Shown here: piece by piece, positions 10,542-22,951 of the stretch
Layout of the letters: every line of letters starts with the position of its first letter
Position numbering within the stretch: position 1 is the stretch's first letter
Position numbers and translations under genes: made by a program
The notes under the pieces: generated by a model
The model's input: the letters and a program-made list of their open reading frames with translations, nothing else
The model's database searches: none
Told to the model about the DNA's origin: nothing
NCBI RefSeq assembly: GCF_026213295.1
Contig: NC_079415.1
Span: 33,943,030-34,007,029, forward strand
From: Gadus chalcogrammus
Lineage: Eukaryota; Chordata; Actinopteri; Gadiformes; Gadidae
Length of the DNA stretch: 64,000 nt
Direction of reading: 5' to 3'

Positions 10542-11608
10542 TTAAAATGTATGTGCCACCCCAAAATAATCTCTGGTCTCACCCTGGCCATGCCACTGAA
10601 AATGTTCTTGCTCCTCTACTGAGCTCTTCATGTATTGGTCGCACCCGTACGGCTTCCCGCCGGAGTGAGTCCTCATGTGACGCTTCAGCTTGGATTTCTC
10701 TCCGAAGCGCTTCGTGCATTGGTCACACTTGTAGGGCTTCTCCCCGGAGTGAGTCATCATGTGGATCATCAGGTAGCTTTTCTTTCTGAAGCGCATCATG
10801 CATAGGTCACACCTGTAGGGCTTCTCCCCAGCGTGAGTCCACATGTGGATCTTCAGGTGGCTTTCCTTTCTGAATCGCATCGTGCATTGGTCACACTTAT
10901 AGGGATTTTCCCCGGAGTGGGTCCTCATGTGGCCCTTCATGTGGCTTTTCAGACTGAAGCTCATCGGGCATTGGTCACACTTGTAGGGCTTCTCCCCGGA
11001 GTGAGTCCTCATGTGGACCTTCAGCGCCCCGTTCTGACTGAAGCACTTGATGCAGTGGGCACACTTGTACGGCTTCTCCCCGGAGTGAGTCCTCATGTGG
11101 ACCTTCAGGGACCCGCTCTGACTGAAGCGCTTCGTGCATTGGTCACACCTGAACGGCTTCTCCCCGGTGTGAGTCCTCATGTGGACCTTCAGGTAGCCTT
11201 TTCGACTGAAGCACATCATGCATTGGTCGCACACGTACAGCTCCTCGTGGGTGTGGACCATATTGGCATTGTTGGGAATAACCTTGCCACCCAAGACACC
11301 GGGCCGGCTCTTGCGGCCGCCCTGATGCCCAGTCAGCTCCTCAAGGCGGACGAGCCGCACGCTGCAGTTCAGGCTCTTGGCCACGCTGTGGTCAGCGGAC
11401 AGCGAGCTCAAGGCCTCCAGTTCTGACGCGGCAAAGAGGGTGTCATGGCCGTCCACCGCCAGTGAGCCCTCCCCTTGTCCGTAGACGCCCAGGATCCGCA
11501 GCTCCCCGCTGTTACTTGACATGTGGGAGGAGCCAGGGGCGTCCACACGCAGACTCTCCGAGGTGGCGCCGCGCTGCGTGCTGCAGTCTCTGATGTCAAT
11601 GCCGTCTT
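10542..11608 (-). CDS. Exon B: C2H2 array, 7 fingers plus MITE-derived tail (unit V, first)
   Basis: Phase-1 start after the acceptor at 11609-11610. The B head is followed by seven complete C2H2 fingers, for example FRCDQCTKRFSQSGSLKVH. The eighth is degenerate (YGCDQYMKSSVEEQEHF lacks the second Cys and the His pair). The protein then ends with GQGETRDYFGVA, whose codons lie in a repeat terminus (TGGCCAGGGTGAGACC). The L exon at 12067-12130 joins it in phase. It is intact and probably DNA-binding. Confidence 0.8.
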
Positions 11609-12066
11609 CTTCGGAGAGGAAAGCAAAAATAATGGTATTAATTCATTATTTGCACAAAGGGATCCAGTATGTACTTTGTACACACTTTTGTGTGTTGGAA
11701 GAATTATATTTTGACATTCTTTCTTACTTCTTTTAGTTGATTATGCATTTTCCTTGTCCCCCTTTGGGTGATCAAGGTCTAAAGGCTCCAGCTGAGAAGG
11801 CACTGCTACGTCTCCGCCTTTTAAGGATGTGGGGAGGTCATAAAGACACAACCCAGATCATCTGTTGTTGCCTCATCACATGTTTTACCAATACTGTAGT
11901 TATAATCATTCTACAGTAAACTGTAGAAGTAGTCCTCGTGTTATAGCATGGCTCTGGTCATGATGCTTTTCAAAAAAGGAGCAGGCTTTTTAGCGCAGGT
12001 AGAATCGAGTACATTCTCAGTTGATCCAGGTTGTTTGCTTGCATGTATGCAATGTGTATTACGAAC
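11609..12066 (-). other. Intron between L and B (unit V, first)
   Basis: It carries the same conserved blocks as the other L-B introns and no coding sequence that I can see. Confidence 0.5.
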
Positions 12067-12130
12067 CTACAGAAGGACTGCCACCACCAATATCCTCCTC
12101 AACCTTGATTGAAATGGTGTTTGGGGTCTG
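12067..12130 (-). CDS. Linker exon L (unit V, first)
   Basis: 64 nt, phase 0 to 1: QTPNTISIKVEEDIGGGSPS. The donor is GTTCGT, weaker than the GTTAGT of most copies, which may lower its use. Confidence 0.5.
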
Positions 12131-12197
12131 CTGCTTTACAAATAAGAGACAAACAAGACGTATTCTTTCATTTGCACAGAATAGTTGTTAATCCCTA

Positions 12198-12589
12198 CTA
12201 ACGACACATTGAATCATAAAGGTCTGTGCTTTCTAAGGGTATGTGCTGGAGTTGTAGCAGAGGAAGCCTCTCATTTTGATGCTGAATAAGAAGATGATTT
12301 CCAACCTGCACACTCAGCTCCTCACGGCAGACCAGCAGCTCGCCGCGCTCCAGGCTCTTGGCCGCGCTGTCGTCCGCAGACAGCGAGTTCAGGGCCTCCA
12401 CTTCTGACGCGGTGAAGAGCGTGTCATGGACGTCTGTCGCCAGAGGGCCCTCCCCTTTTCCGTGGACGCACAGGATCTTCATTTCCTCAGTGTGACTTGA
12501 AATGTGGGAGGAGCCAGGGGCGTCCACACCCAGACTCTCCGAGGTGGCGCCGCGCTGCGTGCTGCGGTCTACAAAGGCATCGCAGTCTT
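12198..12589 (-). CDS. Exon A (unit V, first)
   Basis: Open from phase-1 EDCDAFVDRSTQRGATSES to LPLLQLQHIPLESTDLYDSM, then CR and a TAG that overlaps the GTTAGT donor (12197-12202). Differences from consensus include DDSAAK and ERGELLVC. It is near-identical to the exon at 23136-23479, part of a larger duplication. The upstream CQTD exon (13176-13308) ends in phase 1 and fits it directly. Confidence 0.6.
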
Positions 12590-13175
12590 CTGCAGAAGGA
12601 GAAAAAAAGAACAGTAATTGTTTTGATACATTATTTGCATAACGGGAGGCATTGTGTATTTGTACACGTAACAGCAACTCTTGAAATATATGTGTCTGTA
12701 ACATTGACACAGAGGGTTTAAAATGTGTCCTGCAGACAGATTCAGAGTTTTGGAGAGGGACATCTCCTCCAGCACCCTCCTCCCTAGACTCAAAGCTTAA
12801 GCGGGTGACCAGGTGAAGGAAACTCAACGAACACCAGCGCAAAATGATCTGAGCACAACATGACATGCAAGACAAGCGCAAATATTCTATTTTGACAATA
12901 AAAAGCGACAACGTTTTCTTCCTTGTAAGCTGATCAGCTGTGTTAAATGTTGAATACATTCAACATTTTTAACCCTTCTGGGTACTTGACTGATTCCATC
13001 TTTGAAATGAAACTCCCAAGATTGACTCGTGTTTTATCAGAGGGCTGGTCATGATGCTTTTCAAAAGAGGACCAGGCTTTTTAGCGCAGGTAGAATCTAG
13101 CATCAGCCTAGAATCTATGCTTTCTAGAATCTACTACATCAAAGAACAAAAAGACTTAATGTGGAAAGTACATAC

Positions 13176-13308
13176 CTTCACTTGTAAAATGGGGCTTTAA
13201 AGTCTTTAAGGATAGCTGTGAGCCTACAGTATGCGTTTCCAGGTGGTCTGACTGGCAGGCAACATCCCTTGAGAGAAGCTGCTGAATGTAAGCACTTGAT
13301 CTAATGTC
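13176..13308 (-). CDS. CQTD-motif exon (unit V)
   Basis: 133 nt, phase 0 to 1, donor GTATG. It reads QQLLSRDVACQSDHLETHTV and then SQLSLKTLKPHFTSE. In fish THAP-domain proteins a VGTQLSxxTLxxHxRS segment commonly follows the THAP domain, so this exon fits a THAP gene. In this copy the core is ACQS and VGSQ instead of ACQT and VGTQ. The frame is open. Confidence 0.6.
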
Positions 13309-14122
13309 CTGTGTAGAGACAAGGTCAAATTAGTACTCAATTTATTACTTTGTATAGATTCCAGGTGCAAGTTATAAGAAGATATAAGATAATCATGTTT
13401 AGTGAGTTAGATTAGCCTAATACTTTATTAAAAAATGATATATATGAAATGATATTACATGATTTATTTGTTTACATATTTTAAAGTTCATACATCTTAC
13501 AAAATGATATGAAATGATATCACATGATTTATTTGTTTACATATTTTAAAGTTCATACATCTTACAAGTTAATTTCATCATCTCAATACCATGACATCAA
13601 GCTCTGCAGAAATCTGCTAATAACCCTTTGATTTGAATCAGGCGTGAAGGGGAAAACATGAGTGGGCTATGCATTTAGGAAGAGTTAACCGGCCATAATT
13701 ATCACCTCATCAGTAAAATGCTAGAACTACTGCGGTCCAGTGGCCGGTAGAATACAGTTGTATTCGTTTGTTGTATGGTGAGCAGACATTGTTAAACATT
13801 GCATTCCCTTGGTATCCGAGCAGCAGAGATCAGTGTCTGTACCCCCGTTGTTGAACTGTGCCCATTCTCGTGTGATGAGCCCCCTGGCTTGCAGAGGTAA
13901 ACACTCATTCAGGTGATCGGTGATCCAAATAACAAAGAAGTGTACAACACTCGCGTTACAGTGTGTGTATTTACACACATACCTGATGCTATCTACCTTT
14001 ACATTAGCGACAGTAACTGGGCTGTTAGCTATAGAGCTAATGCTACAGCTACATAATAAGGGTAACATTAAGGAAACCACATACAGTAAAGCAACACAAT
14101 GCTATAGCGTAAATGGACTTAC
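13309..14122 (-). other. Intron 1 of unit V
   Basis: Near-identical to 24202-24899. It includes the block CACTCATTCAGGTGATCGG and AACTACTGCGGTC, shared with the post-THAP introns of all units. An 88-bp AT-rich stretch around 13440-13560 is duplicated in tandem (TGATATxxAATGATAT..TTTACATATTTTAAAG). Confidence 0.45.
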
Positions 14123-14386
14123 TTTTTCGAGGTTTGTAGCCGAGCCAAGGAGGTTTGTTACTGAGCTAGACTTGCTTTTCCGACATTGAGCAAGTCCAGC
14201 TCTGCATTGGCCCAAGTTGAGGAGGCAGTGGTCAGTGAAATGTTTTGCGCAGACTGGCGCATTTCCAGAGACAATACCATTAACCCACTGCTTCTTCCGA
14301 GGCTTGGATGAAGTAATTCAAAAACAGACTTGTGTTGATTTCTACATCCAAACACTGAGCAACTGCGAGGCTCGTTTGCGAGCCAT
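14123..14386 (-). pseudogene. THAP exon, frameshifted (unit V)
   Basis: ATGGCTCGCAAACGAGCC aligns with the intact THAP exons, but a 5-nt loss just before the first zinc Cys shifts the frame, and a TAG follows within a few codons. The downstream frame still shows MFGCRNQHKSVF. The exon is 264 nt against 273 in intact copies. The donor GTAAGT at 14117-14122 is kept. It carries the same lesion as the unit IV copy. Confidence 0.75.
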
Positions 14387-14520
14387 GATGTCTCTCAAGG
14401 GAAGAATGTGGCACGCCACTCACACGGTGGTCGTAGCTCATTTTCTCATGGGCGGTCGAGACAGAATCTCTGGGCGGGCAAAGCAGAGAAAGGGGATGTA
14501 AACTTTCCCCGTAATATTCT
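14387..14520 (-). promoter_or_regulatory. GC-box segment upstream of THAP start (unit V)
   Basis: The segment contains TCATGGGCGGTCGAGACA and CTCTGGGCGGGCAAAGC, two GGGCGG boxes just upstream of the THAP ATG. The same pair is kept in units II and IV. I infer a promoter; no TATA box is evident. Confidence 0.35.
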
Positions 14521-14914
14521 TTTTTTTATTGAACATGGTGAAAAAATAATACAAATAAATTAATGAGCATTAAAATGCAAGAAAGATTTTTTTAAGTTTA
14601 GATATAGTGGTACATTTTAAGCATTTTGCATTATGGTTCGTGGTGGTGGTTTGATGAATACACTGGCGAAGTCACGCCTCTTCCGGTAGAGCCCATCGGA
14701 CCATCGGCATGAATTTCTGTGCTTGGTAACTCTTCTGCCTGTATCTTCCCATGATCAAGCTTTAAAATAAAATATAATATATTGCTGTCAGAATTTTCTG
14801 GAAATAAATTACCCATCACACAGACATCAATTGTTATCAATAAAAAACAAAGCGAATCAAAAGTTGGAAAGTGTTTAAACATGATGAAAAAAAGAAATTA
14901 AACGCACTAATTTC
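14521..14914 (-). other. 3' flank of unit IV
   Basis: It includes TCTTCCCATGATCAAGC and AGCGAATCAAAAGTTGGAAA, which also occur downstream of B exons near 51800-51930. This is probably the 3' UTR of the unit IV array, separated from it by the L1. Confidence 0.45.
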
Positions 14915-17900
14915 GACTTCCGGGAAGATGGCGGAGAGAGTAAACGCATAGTTAACTAGCTCTCCAGAGTCTGTAAAATATTCCCACTATTCAGATATAA
15001 CTCGACAAACAAAACTAGAGTATGAGTTGGACAAGAAAGAAAATAAGTCAGAAAAGCAACAAAAAGCAAAACGAAGCAGAAGACCAACCCTTAGCGGAAG
15101 AAATCTCAGAATACGAGGTTAGCGAACACGAAGAAGAGACCACCGTTAAAAAATGGACAGCGCGGAGACGCTAAGAGTCGGGGCTTGCTGCTATCAGCAA
15201 GGACATCAACGAACTTAAACAAGAACTACGCCATGAGCTGACCACATTTAAAGACGACTTCACGCACTATTCAGCTGCACATAAAGTTAATTCAAGGATA
15301 GACTATTTTCTACTGAATACAGGGGATAAACAGAGTGACGGAATGTAAAATAGGAGGGGCAGACGTGTCTGACCATAATCCACTATTTAAAAATATGTTT
15401 AAGTAACAGGAAACGAAATACTGTATGGAGACTGAATGTAGGAATATTGAACAATGAACGACGAAAAGAGAAGGTAAAAGCAGAAATAAAAAGGTACATA
15501 GAGGAAAAAACCAATGGAGCAGTAGACCCAACAATATTATGGGATGCCATGCAGGTGGTGATAGGGGGGAAATTGATAGCGGAAACTGTGCATGCAAAAC
15601 AAATTCAATTAGAGTCATATAGAACACATATTGAGAGACTGAGGGAACTAGAACAGATCAAAGAACAGAAGATCCAAAGGTCTATCAACAAATCAAGGAA
15701 GTAAAAAAAAAAGATAAACGACATATTAGAAGAGGTTGAAAAAAGGAGCAAATTCTTGAAACAAAATCACGAAGCAGGCTCAAAGGCGACTAAATTGCTG
15801 GCGAGACGTATAAGAAAACAAAAAAGCACTTAGTAGTATACATAAAATCAGAGATCCACATACAAGTGAATTAACAGATAAACCGGAGGATACAGAGAAC
15901 ATTTTTTGTGGATACTACAAGGAACTATATACACAACCCACATCTGAATGTGAGGAAAGGAAGCTATTTTTAAATTCTTTGGATTTACCATCAATTGGTA
16001 GTATACAAAATGAGACATTAATGACCAATATTACTATAGAAGAAGTGAAAGATGCAATAAAGACACTAAAAGATAATAAATCCCCAGGTAGTGACGGATA
16101 CCCAGCAGAGTGGTACAGGATGTTCGGGAAAGAGCTGACGCCACTATTTGGATTCTTTTAATTGGACTCTTCATAACAATAAAATACCTCCATCATGGGC
16201 TGAAGCCATTATAACCATCATCCCAAAACCAGGGAGGGACAAGGAACACTGTCAGAACTATAGACCAATCTCATTATTAAATGTAGATTACAAAATATAA
16301 TCTACATAATATATCTATAATCTATAATAACAATTACCTCCAAACGATTGAATACTTTTATAACAGAACTGAGAGGAAGATCAAACAGGATTTATTAAAG
16401 GACGTCAAACGCATTATAACATTAGTAGGGCCCTGCATATTATAGATCAAGCAAAAAAAAGAAAAACAAAGTACTATATTAGTAAGTATTGATGCAGAAA
16501 AGGCATTTGATTTGGTAAATTGGGAATTCTTATATAAAGCATTAGAACGATTTGGATTCAATAGTAAGTCAATACAGTGCATAAAGACATTATACCACCA
16601 GCCCACTGCTAGAATCAACATAAATGGAAACCTATCTGACAAATTTAGTATACAGAGATCAACTCGGCATGGCTGTTGTTCATCACCCACTCTTTTTGCG
16701 CTTTTTAACGAACCTTCGGCACAAGCAGTACGCCAAAATGAAGAGCTTAAGGGATTTATAGTAAATGGCAAGTAACATAAAATAGGACTTTTCGCAGGTG
16801 ACGTCGTAGCCTTCTTCGAACAACCGAATAAATCAGTACCAATATTAATGAAACTGCTGGAAATGTACGGACACCTTTCGGGTTAAAAAGTAAATGTTTC
16901 AAAAACACACATTTTAACACGTAATTACACCCCACCAAAGGAGATTCAGAAAGCATTCCACTTAAATTGGAATCTAAAGAAAATCAAAATATCTGGGCAT
17001 TACCATCACAAAAGGATTATCTAAACTTTATAAAGCCAATTATAACAAGATAAGTCAGGAGATACAAAAAGACACGGAAAGATGGTCTACTTTACCACTA
17101 GATCTTAACTCTAGAATTGAGATTATCAAAATGAATGTTCAACCAAGACTTCTTTATTTATTCCAGTCCCTACCAGTAGAGGTCCCCCAAACCCAATTTG
17201 TGACCTGGGAAAGGTTAATATCTCGGTTTATCTGGGGAGGCAAAAAAACAAGGGTTAGGTACGAAACTCTCCAGTTACCAAAAGATAAAGGAGATATGGG
17301 TCTCCCGAAACTGAAAGTACTTTCACGCTGCCCAATTTAGGCATATTATATATGGGTGTATGCCAGATTACACGGCTAAGTGGAAAGACAGGGAAATAGA
17401 GTTTGTAAAATATCCTTTCCAGAGCCTTATTGGAGATCAAGAAATATACAAAAGGACTAAAAACAATATAGATTAAATTGCAACATTGACACTTGAACTA
17501 TGGTTCAGAGTTATTAAAAATTATAGGATAAAGAAAAACAAAAGTTATTAGATGGGTAGCATTTGACAGTAATTTTAAATCAGATGAATATGATAAAGGA
17601 TTCAAGCAGTGGGTAGACAAGGGAGTCACGGCATGGTGTCTTTAGAGAAGGATGGGGCACTGGAGAGTTTCAAAAACGTGAAGGATAAATAAAGTTTGGA
17701 TAAACAGGAATTCTACAGGTACCTACAACTAAGAGATTATTATAAAAAAGAAATCGCGATAGACCCCTCCACAGAAGTGAATGGTGTGATCCAAATTATA
17801 ATGAATACATACAAAGGAAAAAAATCATATCTGCTTTATATCAAACATTGATAACAACTAAACATTCAACTAAATACATAAAGGAAAAATGGGAATCAGT

Positions 17901-18640
17901 TTAATACGAACATTTCGGATGATGATTGGCAAGACATGTTGAAAACGCATCAAACTACCAGTAATTCTCGGATATGGAGGCAGTTCTCTTGGAAAAATTG
18001 GGTCCGTTTTTTTTTTTAAAATCACGCCCAAGGTCAAGAGCAAGTACAATAACACAAATTTAACATGTTGGAGAGAGTGTGGAGTAAAGGATGCTGCAGA
18101 CCACTCACACATTGTTTGGAAATGTCATGGGGTATTTAAGTTTTGGGGAATTGTATATGAAACTGTACAAAAGATACTAAGTTACGATATTCCAATGAGC
18201 TATATGGTACTATACCTTTGTAATTTCAATTTTACCGAAGGGAGTATAAGAGTGAGATAAATATTTGGTTCAAATACTACTGATAGCTAGTAAGAAGGCC
18301 ATAACTAGGAAATGGGGTAAGGTGGAGCCTCCTTGTAAGGAAGAATGGATAGGCATATTGGAAGAAATCTATGTTATGGAGAAACTGACACACCGCCTAA
18401 GACTACATCAAGCACAGCTTGAAGAAAAGTTGGAGAAATTGACAATATTTAGAACCAAAACCGGCGACGAGGAATATAGACAGGAACAAATGACTTAGAT
18501 GAAGACACGAAAAGAAGAACTGCTAGAAATGTAACTCCCAAGCCTAACTTTGATTGGTTTGTTATGTTTTCTGTATTATTTTTGACTGTAAACTGTCTAT
18601 GTGAATTTTGCAATAAAAATGTAAGTGAAAAAAAAAAGAA
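14915..18640 (+). mobile_element. L1-clade LINE, near full length, dead
   Basis: It starts GACTTCCGGGAAGATGGCGG, typical of fish L1 5' ends, and finishes in A-rich sequence at about 18630-18640. ORF2 pieces are visible in several frames: NKSPGSDGYPAEWYRMF (16076-), [13 protein letters not shown] (16495-), [14 protein letters not shown] (16667-), RFIWGGKKTRVRYETLQLPK (17225-) and a C-terminal segment (18265-18498). The reverse transcriptase centre reads LFAGDVVAFF where an active copy has ADD. Many stops are present. It is inserted in the 3' flank of the zinc-finger gene at 18741-19204. Confidence 0.85.
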
Positions 18641-18740
18641 GAGCATTCATTTCAACGAATACAGGCTAGAGGTGTCAATCAAAGCATATTGTTACCCCAT
18701 GTCAAAGCACCACATTGTCCGTGAGCTTGAGCATGTGCAA

Positions 18741-19204
18741 TTCTAACCAGAGTGAGTCCTTATGTGGCTCTTCAGGTAGGAGACACGACTGAAGCACTTC
18801 GTGCATTGGTCACACTTGTAGGGCTTCTCCCCAGAGTGAGTCATCCTGTGGACGATCATATTGGCATTGTTGGGAATAACCTTTCCGCACAAGACACCGG
18901 GCCGGCCCTTGCGGCCGCCCTGATGCCGTCAGCTCCTCAAGGCGGACGAGCCTCACGCTGCAGTTCAGGCTCTTGGCCACGCTGTGGTCAGCGGACAGCG
19001 AGCTCAAGGCCTCCGGCTCTGACTTAACGAGGAGGGTGTCAAGGCAGTCCACCGCCAGTGGGCCCTCCCCTTGTCCGTGGACGCTCAGGATCTTCAGCTC
19101 CTTGCTGCGACTGGACATGCGGGAGGAGCCAGGGGCGTCCACACCAAGACTCTCCGAGGTGGCGCCGGGCTGCGTGCTACGGCCTCCAAAGGCATTGCAG
19201 TCTT
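18741..19204 (-). pseudogene. Hybrid A/B exon with one finger (unit IV, second)
   Basis: The start is A-like (EDCNAFGGRSTQPGATSES), but the second half is B-like (SVAKSLNCSVRLVRLEEL). A 2-nt loss at the GHQGG segment shifts the frame (LTASGRPQ...). One C2H2 finger, CDQCTKCFSRVSYLKSH, remains in the original frame and ends THSG. I call it a pseudogene. The L exon at 20564-20627 lies upstream. Confidence 0.7.
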
Positions 19205-19465
19205 CTGCAGAGGGAGAATAAAATTATAATACATTTTTTTGATCAGTATATGCCAATATTGTTATCAATAAAAAAAACATTTGCACAAGGCAAGCCGATG
19301 CACTTCTCCATGTTGATAAGAGCATTAAAATGAGAAAAATTAATGGGACAAAGAAATGAAGGGATATTTAGCAGATAAAAAAGAATTGCGATCAATCGTG
19401 AGTTAACTATAACATTAATGCGATTAATCGCGATTAAATATTTTAATCGCTTGACAGCACTAGTT
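19205..19465 (+). mobile_element. Truncated hAT-type MITE
   Basis: It is homologous to 6190-6445 and ends ATCGCTTGACAGCACTAG. The left terminus is missing. Confidence 0.6.
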
Positions 19466-20085
19466 CAAATGCTTTCATGACTACAGAGGTGAGGGCGACC
19501 GGTCTGTAGTCATTCAAGCAGGTGATCTTGGTCTGGTCCGAGTGCTTTTCTGATGTTCTGACCTTTGAAGAGCCTCCGAACCTCACGCTCCGTCTAACGG
19601 AGTGTGTGGTGATGGCGATGGAAGCTAGTCTGTTGAGGAGGGCGGTGTGACAGAGTATCAAAGGCTGAGCTGAGGTCGAGGATGGGGGGGAGACCAGAAT
19701 CAGCTGCCATTAGGAGGTCGTCGGTTATCTCGACGAGTGCTGTTTCAGTGCAATGGAGCGGGCGGAAACCGGACTGGAACTGATCATACAGGTTATTGTG
19801 GGATAAGTGAGAATGGAGCTGGGAGGCAACAGCTTTTTTTAAGGATTTTAGAGATGAATGGAAGATTGGAAATTGGACGGAAGTTGTTGAAGTCGGAGGG
19901 GTCGGCACCAGGTTTTTTCAGCATTGGTGTAATAGCCGCGGTTTTGAAGGTTGTAGGGAAAGTTCCAGTGTGAGAGAGGAGTGGATGATGGCAGAAATGA
20001 GGGGGGCCAGAGAAGGGAGGCAGGCTTTAACTAGTTGTGTGGGGAGGGGGTCCAGTTGACAAGGGGATGGTTTGGATATTTTCTA
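19466..20085 (-). mobile_element. L2-type LINE fragments
   Basis: The minus strand encodes reverse transcriptase pieces: CLNDYRPVALTSVVMKAFEL (19466-19540) and QFQSGFRPLHCTETALVEIT followed by LDLSSAFDTLSH (19640-19830). The two pieces are in different frames with a break near 19640, so they may be two elements or one rearranged copy. Confidence 0.7.
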
Positions 20086-20563
20086 TTATTTTTTTCAAAG
20101 TGTGTATTGACACAGATTCACAGTTTTGGAGAGGATCCAGCACCCTCCCCCCTAGACTCAAAGCTCACGCGGGTGACCATATGGAGGAAGCTCAACGAAC
20201 ACCAGCGCAAAATGATCCGAGCACAACATGACATGCGAGACATGGGAATTATTCTATTTTGACAATAACAAGCGACAACGTGTCCTTCCCTGTAAGCTGA
20301 TCAGCTAACATTTATGCATTTTGAATTCATTTGATGTTTGGGGACGATAAACCAGCTTGTGTGGCATCTGTCTTGAAACTTTTCTGGGCTCTTGACTGAT
20401 TCCATCTTTGAAATGCAACTCCAAAGTTTGACTTGTGTTTTAGCAGGGCACTGATCATGATGCTTTTCCAAAGAGGACCAGGCTTTTTAGCGCAGGAAAT
20501 ATCAAGTACATTCTCAGTTGATCCAGGTAGTTTGCTTGCATAGATGCAATGTGTATTACTAAC

Positions 20564-20627
20564 CTACAGCGGGCATACCTCCATCAACATCCTCTTCAAG
20601 CTTTATTGAAATGGTGGCTGGGGTCTG
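20564..20627 (-). CDS. Linker exon L (unit IV, second)
   Basis: 64 nt, phase 0 to 1, donor GTTAGT: QTPATISIKLEEDVDGGMPA. It uses the KLEEDVDGG version also seen at 22952-23015 and 47919-47982. Its downstream B exon is dead. Confidence 0.5.
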
Positions 20628-20745
20628 CGTCTTTCCACATAAAGAAGGAAACACACAAGACATTATTTCATTGGCACAGAATAGTTGTCAATCCCCACTA
20701 ACGACACATTGAATCATAAAGGTGTGGGCTTTCTATGGGTGTGTT

Positions 20746-21086
20746 TTAGAGTTGTAACAGAGGAAGCCTCTCTTTTTGATGGTGAATAAGATGATTTCCA
20801 ACCTGCACACTCAGCTCCTCGCGGTGGACCAGCCGCTCGCCGCGCTCCAGGCTCTTGGCCGCGCTGTGGTCCGCAGACAGCGAGTTCAGGGCCTCCACTT
20901 CTGACGGGGTGAAGAGGGTGTCATGGCCGTCTATCGCCAGTCTACCCTCCCCTTTTTCATGGATGATCAGAATCTTCAGCTCCTCCCTGTGTCTGGCCAG
21001 GTGGGAGGAGCCAGGGGCGTCCACGCCCAGACTCTCCGAGGTGGCGCCGCGCTGCGTGCTACGGTCTCCAAAAGCAGCGCAATCCT
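20746..21086 (-). CDS. Exon A (unit IV, second)
   Basis: Phase-1 start EDCAAFGDRSTQRGATSES. The head has a divergent RHREELKILIIHEKGEGRL. The A half is open through LPLLQL with a stop at 20746. One Leu of the HLLIHH segment is missing in frame (NHLIHHQKERL). Confidence 0.6.
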
Positions 21087-21333
21087 CTGCAGAGGGAGAT
21101 TTTTCTTTTTAACAGAGAGTAATTGTTTTGATACCGTCTGCATAAAAGGAGGCACTGTGTATTTGTACACGTGAAAGGAACTCTTTAAATGTATGTAACA
21201 TTGACCCAGAGGGTTTGAAACGTATGAACCCTCCGGCAGCGAGGCGGTTATCGCGGCGGCTTGCAAGCACCTAACGCCATTTCTAGTTACTGGGGAATCA
21301 TAGGCAGGCTGGGGGAACTCATTAATGTAAACC

Positions 21334-22433
21334 TCATGAAGTGAAATGTTCATGCCATGGGACCTTTAAAAAAATAAATGTTTTTGCAATATTATAATAA
21401 TGATAATCTCTGGTCTCACCCTGGCCATCCCAGTGAAAATGTTCTAGCTCCGCCACTGAGCCCTTCATGCATTGGTCGAACTTGTAGGGCTTCTCCCCGG
21501 AGTGAGTCCTCATGTGGGACTTCAGGTTGCCTTTCTGACTGAAGCGCTTTTCGCATTGGTCGCACTTGTAGGGCTTCTCCCCGGTGTGAGTCATCATGTG
21601 GGCATTCAGGTCGAAAATATGACTGAAGCACTTCACGCATTGGTCACACTTGTGAGGCTTCTCCCTGGAGTGAGTTCTCATGTGGAGCTTCAGGCTGCCT
21701 TTCTGACTGAAGCGCTTTGTGCATTCGTCGCACTTGTAGGGCTTCTCCCCGGAGTGAGTCCTCATGTGGATCTTCAGGGTGCCTTTCACAGTGAAGCTCA
21801 TCGTGCATTGGTCGCACTTGTAGGGCTTCACACCGGAGTGGCTCCTTATGTGACGCTTCAGAGTGCATTTCTGACTGAAGAGCTTCATGCATTGGTCACA
21901 CCTGTAGGGCTTCAGGCCGGAGTGAGCCGTCAAGTGGAGCTTAAGTTCACATTGCCATTGGAAGCGCCTAGTGCATTTGTCACAACTGTAGGGCTTCTTC
22001 CCGTAGTGAACCATCATGTGGCGTTTCAGGTAGCCTTTCCGACTGAAGCGCTTCATGCATTCGTCGCAACCGTACGGCTTCTCGTCGGTGTGGATGGCAT
22101 TGTTGGGAATAACCTTGCCACACAAGACACCGGGCCGGCCCTTGCGGCCGCCCTGATGCCCAGACGGCTCCTCAAGGCGGACGAGCAGCACGCTGCAGTT
22201 CAGGCTCTTGGCCACGCTGTGGTCAGCGGACAGCGAGCTCAAGGCCTCCAGTTCTGACGCGGCAAAGAGGGTTTCATGGCCGTCCACCGCCAGTGGGCCC
22301 TCCCCTTGTCCGTAGACGCTCAGGATGCGCAGCTTCCCGCTGTGACTTGACATGTGGGAGGAGCCAGTAGCGTCCTCACTCGCCGCACCGCGCTGCGTGC
22401 TGCAGTCTCTGATGTCATTGCCGCCGCCGTCTT
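21334..22433 (-). CDS. Exon B: C2H2 array, 7 fingers plus tail (unit IV, first)
   Basis: The exon begins EDGGGNDIRDCSTQRG after the acceptor at 22434-22435. The SESL segment of the head is shortened (AASEDATGSSHMSS). Seven complete C2H2 fingers follow, from CDECMKRFSRKGYLKRH to CDQCEKRFSQKGNLKSH. The eighth has lost a zinc Cys (YKFDQC). The MITE-derived tail GQGETRDY follows and then runs into further repeat (CATGCCATGGGACC). The L exon at 22952-23015 joins in phase. The frame is intact. Confidence 0.8.
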
Positions 22434-22951
22434 CTTCAGAGAGGAAGAGAGAAAGTAATGGTATTAATTCATTATTTGCACAAATGGATACAGTATGTAG
22501 TTTGTACACACTTGTGTACTGGAAGTAGGGCTGGGCGATATACCGCTAGTAAAATGTATACCGGTAAATTTTTGAAAGAGATATGTAGTTGAGACATATC
22601 GCCCTACGGTATATTGTATATTATTTTGATGTTGCCTTGCAAGCCCTATTTTATATGGCTTACCGCTACCCTGTGAGCCTACAAGCTATGTTCAGCTGAT
22701 CCATCCCATATACGTAGTGTTCTCCCAACCACGTTACGCATCACAACAAACTATAAACAAAAACATGGTGGTAGAAGTAGTAGTACGGAACCCGTAAAGG
22801 GACATGGGGTAACAAAAAGGTTTTTAACGTTTCTCCCTCTGGTCATGATGCTTTTCAAAAGAGGACCAGACGTTTTAGCGCACGTAGAATCGAGGACATA
22901 CTCGGTTGTTCCAGGTCGTTTGCTTGCATAAATGCAATGTGTATTACTTAC
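22434..22951 (-). other. Intron between L and B with MITE remnant
   Basis: A GGGCTGGGCGATATACCG terminus at about 22529 marks a hAT-type MITE remnant extending to about 22790. The rest is conserved intron. Confidence 0.5.
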
